Part shown: piece by piece, positions 14,857 to 19,759 of the stretch | Layout: every line of letters starts with the position of its first letter | Position numbering within the stretch: the stretch's first letter is position 1 | DNA from: JAVVHH01 sp964657565 | GTDB lineage: Bacteria > Pseudomonadota > Alphaproteobacteria > Acetobacterales > Acetobacteraceae | DNA length: 19,759 nt | Direction: 5' to 3' | NCBI GenBank assembly: GCA_964657565.1 | Contig: CAZZVQ010000095.1 | Coordinates: 1 to 19,759 of the forward strand | Program-made: the position numbers and the translations under genes | Notes under the pieces: model-generated | Database searches by the model: none | What the model saw: the letters and a program-made list of their open reading frames with translations, nothing else | Told to the model about the DNA's origin: nothing

Positions 14857-15798
14857 TCAGAGCTCCTTGCGGATGTCGACGATGCGGAGGATGGCGCCGA
14901 TCAGGAGGAGGACGATGGCCAGGAGGATGACCGCGTTGGCGCAGGCGGCGGGGTACTGGAGGAGGCCGATGCCGTTGGCGATCATGAGGCCGACGGAGGC
15001 GCTCTGGCCGCCGCTCATGAGGCGGACGGTGGCGAAATCGCCCATCACGAGGGTGAGGACGAAGACGGAGCCGATGGCGATGCCGGGCTTGCAGAGGGGG
15101 ATGATGATGTCGCGGACGATCTGGACCGGGCTGGCGCCGGCGTCGGTGGCAGCCTCGATGAGGCTGCGGTCGATGCGCATCATGGTGTTGAAGATCGGGA
15201 CGACCATGAAGAGGGTGTAGAGGTGGACGAAGGCGAGGATGACGGCGAAGTCGGAGAAGAGGAGCCATTCCAGAGGCTTGTCGATGGCGCCGGTGGCGAG
15301 GAGGGCGCGGTTGAGGAGGCCCTCGCGACCGAGGAAGGGGACCCAGGCGATCATGCGGATGATGTTGGAAGTGAGGAAGGGGATGGTGCAGACGAGGAAG
15401 AGGGTGGTCTGCATGAGGGCGCCGCGGATGACGAAGGCGAGGACGTAGGCGACGAAGAAGCCGAGGGCGAGGGTGATGGCCCAGACGATGGCGGCGTAGC
15501 GCAGGGTGTTGAGGTAGGTGCGCCAGGTGACGCTGGAGAAGATGAGGTCGGTGTAGTTGGTCAGCACGAAGGTCGGGAGGATGCGGACGGAGTCGTAGTC
15601 GAGGAAGCTGACGACGACGATGGCGACGAGGGGGATGACGACGAAGGCGAGGAGGAGGAGGGTCAGGGGGGTTACTTGGAGCGCGGTTATGAGGGCGCTC
15701 GTGGCCCGGCGCGGGCGGGTGGCGGCATGGGCCCCCGGGTCGGAGCCCGGGGGTGACGAGGTAACGGTCGTGCTCAAGCTGCGATGAACTCGTTCCAT
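14857..15798 (-). CDS. ABC transporter permease, PotB-like
   Basis: First membrane subunit of the importer. From ATG 15798 it has 313 residues; hydrophobic spans start at about residue 40 (LQVTPLTLLLLAFVVIPLVAIV). The EAA loop is IEAATDAGASPVQIVRDIIIP, followed by GSVFVLTLVMGDFATVRLM as in PotB/PotH permeases. The start is uncertain: the ATG overlaps the binding-protein gene by 25 bp and has no Shine-Dalgarno, while a TTG at 15777 would give a 4-nt TTGA overlap with its stop, a usual coupling arrangement. The first 35 or so residues are low in family character either way. Confidence 0.92.
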   Translation of the reverse strand: MERVHRSLSTTVTSSPPGSDPGAHAATRPRRATSALITALQVTPLTLLLLAFVVIPLVAIVVVSFLDYDSVRILPTFVLTNYTDLIFSSVTWRTYLNTLRYAAIVWAITLALGFFVAYVLAFVIRGALMQTTLFLVCTIPFLTSNIIRMIAWVPFLGREGLLNRALLATGAIDKPLEWLLFSDFAVILAFVHLYTLFMVVPIFNTMMRIDRSLIEAATDAGASPVQIVRDIIIPLCKPGIAIGSVFVLTLVMGDFATVRLMSGGQSASVGLMIANGIGLLQYPAACANAVILLAIVLLLIGAILRIVDIRKEL

Positions 15799-17036
15799 TT
15801 TTGGATCATGTAGCGGTCTTCGTCCATGACGGAGTTCCAGCAGGCGACGTGGCTCATGCGGTCCATGAAGGCGCCGCCGTCTCTGATGTCACCGGGCTTG
15901 GCGATGACTTGGCCGGTGGGGCTGGTGATGTCTTCGGTGGTGGGCTTGCCTTCCATCCAATAGCCCCACTCGTTGGCACTCATGAACTCCTTCGCGGTGT
16001 CGAGGACGGCGCTGTAGTAGCCCTGGCGGTTGAGGTAGGCGCCGCACCAGCCGGACAAGTACCAGTTGATGTATTCGTAGGCGGCGTCGAGCTGCAGGCC
16101 GGTCAGGTGCTTGGCGATGCCGAGGCCGCCGCCCCAGCCGCGGTAGCCTTCCTCGAGCGGCTGGTAGGTGCAAGGGATGCCCTTGGCGCGCACGGCGGTG
16201 ACGGCGGGGGACCACATGGATTGGATGACGACCTCGCCGGAGGCCATGAGGTTGACGCTCTCGTCGAAGGATTTCCAGAAGGCGCGGAACTGGCCGGCCT
16301 TCTTGTTCTCGATGAGGAAGGCGATGGTCTTGTCGATCTCGGGCTTCGTCATGTTGCCCTTGTCGCCGTATTTGATCAGGCCGGCGGATTCCATGACCAT
16401 GGCGGCGTCCATGATGCCGATGCCGGGGATGTTGAGGATGGAGGCCTTGCCCTTGAAGTCGGGGTCGACGAGGTCCTTCCAGTGGCGGATCGGCTTCTTG
16501 ATGAGGTCCGGGCGCAGGCCGAGGGTGTCGGCGTTGTAGATGGTCGGGATGAGGGTCATCCACTGGGTGGGCGCGGCGGCGAATTTGATGGAGGTGGCGC
16601 TCTCGACGAAGCTGACCTTCGAGGGCGCGGTGCCCTGGGCGACGACGGAAGTCGGGGTCAGCTTTCCCGTCGTGAAGATGGGGACGATCTTGTCGTAGTT
16701 CTTGATCTTCTTGGTATCGAGCGGGGCGAGGACACCAGTCGGAAAAATCTTCTTGCAGAGGAAGTATTCGATGTCGGCGACGTCGTAGGAGCGGGGTTGG
16801 GTGACGGCCTTCTGGGTGACCGCGTCGGTGTCCAGCGCGGTCATGCTGAGGGTGAAGCCGAGGTCGGCCTTCACCTTGTCGGCGATGGCGTTGAGGTTGG
16901 AGACGCCGGTGCCGACTTGGCGGAGCGTCACGTCCTTGATGTTCTGGGCCCAGATGGTGGGGAAGCCGGTGATGGCGCCGCTGCCGATCGCGGCGCCGGT
17001 GGCGCCGAGCAGGGTGCGGCGGGTGGTTGTCATCAT
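15774..17036 (-). CDS. ABC transporter solute-binding protein (PotD/family 1 type), Tat-exported
   Basis: Periplasmic receptor of the importer. The 420-residue protein starts with a twin-arginine signal (TTRRTLLGATGAAIGSG...PTIWAQ), so it is probably exported folded through Tat. The mature part has PotD-like landmarks: DVADIEYFLCKK, IPTIYNADTLGL, HWKDLVDPDFKGKASIL, and GYRGWGGGLGIAKH near the hinge and ligand cleft. AAGGA (17046-17050) lies 9 nt before the ATG. Its ATG overlaps the ATPase TGA (ATGA at 17036-17033). The same frame runs open far upstream through the ATPase gene, but that extension is a GC artefact. The ligand is not known; polyamine-type folds also bind other small cations and acids. 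Confidence 0.92.
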   Translation of the reverse strand: MMTTTRRTLLGATGAAIGSGAITGFPTIWAQNIKDVTLRQVGTGVSNLNAIADKVKADLGFTLSMTALDTDAVTQKAVTQPRSYDVADIEYFLCKKIFPTGVLAPLDTKKIKNYDKIVPIFTTGKLTPTSVVAQGTAPSKVSFVESATSIKFAAAPTQWMTLIPTIYNADTLGLRPDLIKKPIRHWKDLVDPDFKGKASILNIPGIGIMDAAMVMESAGLIKYGDKGNMTKPEIDKTIAFLIENKKAGQFRAFWKSFDESVNLMASGEVVIQSMWSPAVTAVRAKGIPCTYQPLEEGYRGWGGGLGIAKHLTGLQLDAAYEYINWYLSGWCGAYLNRQGYYSAVLDTAKEFMSANEWGYWMEGKPTTEDITSPTGQVIAKPGDIRDGGAFMDRMSHVACWNSVMDEDRYMIQKWNEFIAA

Positions 17037-18010
17037 GGGGCGGATTCCTTGGTTAGGGCGTGAGCGTCTTTGCGTTGCCAGGTGAGAGAGGCCGGGTCGC
17101 CGAGGCGGATGGCGGCGGGGTCGAATTCGTCGTCGGGGATCAGGGCGATGGCTTCGGCACCGTCGGCCATGGTGAGGGCGACGCGGACGATGGAGCCTTG
17201 GTATTCGACGGCGGCGATGCGGTCGGGGCCGGTCGGGAGGATGCGGCAGCGGTCGGCGCGGACGGCGAAGGGCTGGCCGTTTTCGGTGAGGACGTTGTGG
17301 CCGCCGATGAAGCGGGCGACGAAGCCGTCGGCGGGACGCTCGAAGACGTCGCGGGGGGTGCCGGATTGGCGGATCTGGCCGGCCTGCATGACGACGACGA
17401 GGTCGGCCAGCGCCATGGCCTCTTCCTGGCTGTGGGTGACGTGGACGAAGACGATGCCGAGCTGGCGCTGGAGGGATTTGAGCTCGGCGCGGACGCGGAG
17501 GCGGAGGAAGGGGTCGAGGGCGGAGAGGGGCTCGTCGAGGAGGAGCACCTTGGGCTCGAGCACGAGGGCGCGGGCGAGGGCGACGCGCTGCTGCTGGCCG
17601 CCGGAGAGTTGGGCGGGGAGGCGATCGGCGTAGGTGGACATCTCGACCCGGTCGAGCATGGCGCGGGCGGTGGTGCGGCGCTGCTCGCGGGGGATGCCGC
17701 GGACCTTGAGGCCGAAGGCGACGTTGTCGACGCAGGTGAGGTGGGGAAAGAGGGCGTAGTTCTGGAAGACGGTGGCGGTGCCGCGCTGGGCGGGAGGACG
17801 GTCGGTGACGTTGACGCCGCCGATGAGGATGTCGCCGGAGGTGGCTTGCTCGTGGCCGGCGATAAGGCGGAGGGTGGTGGTCTTGCCGCAGCCGGAGGGG
17901 CCGAGCATGCAGCAATAGGAGCCGGCGGGGATGCGCAGGTCGATGGCGTCGACGGCCGCGGCGGTGGAGCCGAAGCGTTTGGTCAGGGCGACGAGTTCGA
18001 TCGCACTCAT
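17033..18010 (-). CDS. ABC transporter ATP-binding protein, PotA-like
   Basis: Energising subunit of the importer, on the cytoplasmic face. The chosen ATG at 18010 gives 325 residues starting MSAIELVALTKRFG, where family similarity begins; an in-frame ATG at 18112 adds 34 residues with none. Walker A is GPSGCGKT at 37-44, the signature LSGGQ at 135-139, and Walker B LLLDEP with D159 and E160; the switch His is in HVTHSQEEA. A TOBE-like domain follows from about 235. PSGCGKTTTLRLIAG and the TOBE domain place it with the spermidine/putrescine/iron group. It is the first gene of the five-gene set with the binding protein, two permeases and the amidohydrolase; its stop overlaps the next start. 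Confidence 0.94.
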   Translation of the reverse strand: MSAIELVALTKRFGSTAAAVDAIDLRIPAGSYCCMLGPSGCGKTTTLRLIAGHEQATSGDILIGGVNVTDRPPAQRGTATVFQNYALFPHLTCVDNVAFGLKVRGIPREQRRTTARAMLDRVEMSTYADRLPAQLSGGQQQRVALARALVLEPKVLLLDEPLSALDPFLRLRVRAELKSLQRQLGIVFVHVTHSQEEAMALADLVVVMQAGQIRQSGTPRDVFERPADGFVARFIGGHNVLTENGQPFAVRADRCRILPTGPDRIAAVEYQGSIVRVALTMADGAEAIALIPDDEFDPAAIRLGDPASLTWQRKDAHALTKESAP

Positions 18011-18046
18011 TGCGGGTCCCGGGCGGTTTTGCCGGGGTGAGCGTAT

Positions 18047-18069
18047 CATGGCGCATGGGGCGCGCCATG
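18047..18069. promoter_or_regulatory. Inverted repeat upstream of the ABC operon
   Basis: CATGGCGC (18047-18054) and GCGCCATG (18062-18069), a perfect 8-bp inverted repeat with a 7-nt spacer, 37-59 bp upstream of the ATPase start. Placed where an operator for a dimeric regulator would be expected; no regulator gene is in view. The rest of the 200-bp gap (18011-18210) shows no gene. Confidence 0.35.
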
Positions 18070-18180
18070 GTGGGGTGAGCAAAAAAGCTGGGTCTCGAGG
18101 CGAGGTTTGCACGGAGCGGGGCAGGTCGGGCTGGGGTTGGCGCGGATGTAGTCAGTGCGTGTGTGCGGGTGGTGGAGGGT

Positions 18181-18205
18181 GGTGGGCTGAAGCCCACCCT
18201 ACGGG
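18181..18205. repeat. Dispersed palindromic repeat, copy 2
   Basis: Perfect 7-bp hairpin GGTGGGC-TGAA-GCCCACC (18181-18198) followed by CTACGGG; its reverse strand reads GTAGGGTGGGCTTCAGCCCA, a small repeat I recall from many proteobacterial genomes. It starts 5 bp past the Uma2 stop and may end that transcript. Copy 1 is at 12731-12758. Confidence 0.75.
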
Positions 18206-18210
18206 ACACG

Positions 18211-18774
18211 TTACCGGGGGAGGGGGTGGGGGAAGAGGGCGTCGAGTTGGATGCCGGGAGGAGCGAGGTGGAAGGGGCCGCCGCGGATGATGCGGGTGAG
18301 GATGGTGCCGGCGTCATCGCGTTCGTGGTGGATGATCGTTTGGTTCTCGGTTTTCAGGATGAGGTAGTGGCGGAGGGAGGGGAGGCGGAAATAGTCCTCC
18401 AGCTTGGCGCCGGTGTCGCGGGCGCGGGAGGAGGGGGACAGGACCTCGACGACGATGACCGGGTCGGTGACCTTGACGGCGTCGTCGGGTAGCGGGGCGC
18501 CGCAGCGGACCATCGCGTCGGGTTCGTAGGTGGTAGCGTCGTCGATTTCGAGCGCCATGCCGTCGGGGTAGACGGTGCAGGGGAGATCGGCGGCCTCGAT
18601 CGCTTCGGCGAGACGGCGGAAGACGCGGCCCTTGGTGAGGGCGTGGGCGGAGCGTTCCGGTGCCATGGCGACAACCTCGCCGGCGACGAGTTCGTAGCGT
18701 TCACCCCGAGGGCGTGCCATGGCCCAGGCGATGAATTCGGAGGACGACATACGCGGGCGGGTGAGCTCGCTCAT
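18211..18774 (-). CDS. Uma2-family (DUF820) PD-(D/E)XK nuclease-like protein
   Basis: 187-residue member of the Uma2 family, which has a restriction-endonuclease-like fold; the biological role is unknown for most members. Candidate active-site residues are present: D86 (YEPDAMV), E110 (PVIVVEVLSPSS) and K124 (RDTGAKLEDYF). LRHYLILKTENQTIIHHE near 133-150 is the usual core end. The ATG at 18774 gives MSELTRPRMSSSEF; AAGGAG lies about 18 nt upstream, farther than normal. The gene is flanked on both sides by different dispersed repeats (18181-18205 and 18807-18841) and separates the aldolase from the transporter, suggesting a later insertion. No functional link with its neighbours is evident. 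Confidence 0.88.
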   Translation of the reverse strand: MSELTRPRMSSSEFIAWAMARPRGERYELVAGEVVAMAPERSAHALTKGRVFRRLAEAIEAADLPCTVYPDGMALEIDDATTYEPDAMVRCGAPLPDDAVKVTDPVIVVEVLSPSSRARDTGAKLEDYFRLPSLRHYLILKTENQTIIHHERDDAGTILTRIIRGGPFHLAPPGIQLDALFPHPLPR

Positions 18775-18806
18775 GGTCGGCTTCTAACATGCTCCTTGTG
18801 GTTCCA

Positions 18807-18841
18807 CCCTCACCCTGCCCTCTCCCGCCAGCGGGAGAGGG
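18807..18841. repeat. CCCTCACCC / CCCTCTCCC palindromic repeat, copy 2
   Basis: CCCTCACCC at 18807-18815 followed by a perfect 11-bp hairpin, CCCTCTCCCGC (18818-18828) and GCGGGAGAGGG (18831-18841) with a 2-nt centre. It lies between the aldolase stop and the Uma2 start and shares head and stem with 14787-14819. No T-run follows on the minus strand, so it is a repeat element first and a terminator only possibly. Confidence 0.75.
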
Positions 18842-18853
18842 TTCGAAACTTTG

Positions 18854-19621
18854 TCAGCAGGCGTAGGCGGCTTTGCCGCCGGGGATGCTGCGGAGTTCGG
18901 CTTCCCAGGCGAGGTCTACGAACTCGGGAACGTCGTCGCCGTGGTTGAATTGGGATGCGGTCAGGAGGCGGACTGCTTCGGGGGGGAGGATTAGGGGACG
19001 GCCGCCGGCGAGGGCGGCGACTTGGGCTTGGCAGGCGCGCTCGAGGTAGTAGAGGTGGTCGAACGCTTCGGGGATGGAGCGGCCGGCGACTAGGAGGCCG
19101 TGGTTGCGCAGGATCATGGCCCGGTGCTCGCCGAGGTCGGCGACGATGCTGGTGCGTTCGTCGAGGTTCAGGGCGATGCCTTCGTAGGCGTGGTAGCCGA
19201 GGTGGCCGTAGAATTTCAGGGCGTGCTGGCTGAGGGGCATGAGGCCCTCCTCCTGGCAGGAGACGGCGATGCCGGCGGCGGTGTGGGTGTGGGCGACGCA
19301 GAGCAGGTCGTGGCGGGCCATGTGGACGGCGGAGTGGATCGTGAAGCCGGCGGCGTTGACGCGCTTGGCGCGGTCGGCGTCGGTGACCGGGTTGCCGTCG
19401 AGGTCGATCTTGACGAGGTCGGAGGCGCGCATCTCGTCGAAGGCGATGCCGTAATGGTTGATGAGGAAGTGGTGCTCCGGGCCGGGCACGCGGGCGCTGA
19501 CATGGGTGTAGATGAGGTCGGTCATGCGGTGCTTGGCCATGAGCCGGTAGAAGGCGGCGAGGTCGCAGCGGACGGTCCATTCGGCGTCGGTCATCGTGGT
19601 GCCAGCAACGTATCCGTCCAT
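18854..19621 (-). CDS. Class II aldolase/adducin family protein
   Basis: Zinc-dependent aldolase-fold protein of the FucA/AraD/adducin class; members cleave or epimerise sugar phosphates or act on hydroxy-acids, and the substrate here is unknown. From ATG 19621 it has 255 residues. Family landmarks are LIYTHVSARVPGPEHHFLINHYG (about 37-59), the metal pair in HTHTAAGIAVSC, ALNLDERTSIVADL and the third His in RNHGLLVAG. AAGGA (19629-19633) lies 7 nt before the ATG, deciding against the upstream ATG at 19717. It is the promoter-proximal minus-strand gene of the accessory region, divergent from the partial gene at 19716, and separated from the transporter by Uma2. In context it may handle a product of the imported compound. 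Confidence 0.92.
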   Translation of the reverse strand: MDGYVAGTTMTDAEWTVRCDLAAFYRLMAKHRMTDLIYTHVSARVPGPEHHFLINHYGIAFDEMRASDLVKIDLDGNPVTDADRAKRVNAAGFTIHSAVHMARHDLLCVAHTHTAAGIAVSCQEEGLMPLSQHALKFYGHLGYHAYEGIALNLDERTSIVADLGEHRAMILRNHGLLVAGRSIPEAFDHLYYLERACQAQVAALAGGRPLILPPEAVRLLTASQFNHGDDVPEFVDLAWEAELRSIPGGKAAYAC

Positions 19622-19715
19622 CACGTCATCCTTTCGGTCGATGGTTCGGCATACACCGATCCGGGCTGGGCAGGAAGGATTTGGGCCGCCAGAGGGGAAG
19701 GGGGCAGGATGCGGC

Positions 19716-19759
19716 ATGATGGATTGGGGCGCGATGAGCCGGGCGGAGCGCGATGCCGC
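19716..19759 (+). CDS. Start of a divergent gene, possibly alpha/beta hydrolase (cut by window edge)
   Basis: Two adjacent ATGs (19716, 19719) behind a purine-rich leader with AGGGG and CAGGA open a frame reading MMDWGAMSRAERDA to the edge. This N-terminus resembles, from memory, alpha/beta hydrolases and arylformamidase-like proteins that begin M-D-W...ERDAAYNN. Only 14 codons are visible, so the gene call rests on the ribosome site, the divergent placement across 94 bp and this short likeness. Confidence 0.45.
   Translation, partial: MMDWGAMSRAERDA

Noticed and set aside
15801..17063. 420-codon plus-strand frame opposite the binding-protein gene
   Set aside because: Gly/Asp/Val-rich with no family likeness; the minus strand encodes a complete Tat-exported binding protein.
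18011..18112. 34-residue N-terminal extension of the ATPase
   Set aside because: The sequence before MSAIEL has no ABC-family character and crosses the inverted repeat in the upstream region.
17037..18317. N-terminal extension of the binding-protein frame to 18317
   Set aside because: The open frame runs through the ATPase gene in another frame as Arg/Pro-rich sequence; the ribosome site, Tat signal and ATGA overlap fix the start at 17036.
1..19759. CRISPR array, tRNA, rRNA, transposase or phage genes
   Set aside because: No regularly spaced repeats, cloverleaf or rRNA-like stretches, and no recombinase or phage-structural motifs were seen on reading both strands.

Overview
This is a GC-rich stretch of an alphaproteobacterial chromosome, probably from the Rhodospirillales/Acetobacteraceae part of the class. 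The evidence is the order rne - amidase - PBP1A - prfB, which from established knowledge is a conserved alphaproteobacterial block, an RNase E with the long S1-domain insertion typical of the class, and very high GC. No rRNA, tRNA, CRISPR array, transposase or integrase is visible.

Core half (1-7422). A 3'-truncated RNase E gene runs leftwards off the window edge. Divergent to it, across a 450-bp leader region, lie a periplasmic N-acetylmuramoyl-L-alanine amidase, a bifunctional class A penicillin-binding protein and peptide chain release factor 2. The prfB gene contains the classical programmed +1 frameshift site (GGAGG, 3-nt spacer, CTT TGA C), so it must be read as one protein of about 376 residues across an in-frame UGA.

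Middle (7434-12743). A leftward set of three closely spaced genes encodes a lipoprotein-like di-haem c-type cytochrome of the RoxA / di-haem peroxidase type, a large patatin-like lipase and a 42-residue single-span membrane protein. Next come a DsbA/GST-kappa type 2-hydroxychromene-2-carboxylate isomerase homologue and a divergent Fur-family regulator, probably Zur.

Accessory half (12752-19759). Everything except the last gene is on the minus strand. In transcription order: a class II aldolase/adducin protein, a Uma2-family nuclease-like protein, an ABC importer of the spermidine/putrescine type (ATPase, Tat-exported binding protein, two permeases), and a cytosine-deaminase-like amidohydrolase. 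The transporter and hydrolase genes overlap or nearly touch and look like one operon. A divergent gene, cut by the right edge, starts at 19716. In the stretches I read by eye, codon choice is more C-ending (CTC rather than CTG for Leu) than in the core half. The region also holds two families of small dispersed palindromic repeats, copies of which flank the Uma2 gene and sit at gene ends. I read it as an uptake-and-catabolism locus for an unidentified small nitrogen-containing compound.

The items most worth following up are: the amidohydrolase, which keeps the cytosine-deaminase metal histidines at matching spacing but has Asn and Phe where the catalytic Asp and Glu belong; the patatin / di-haem cytochrome / micro-protein trio; and the repeats bracketing Uma2.
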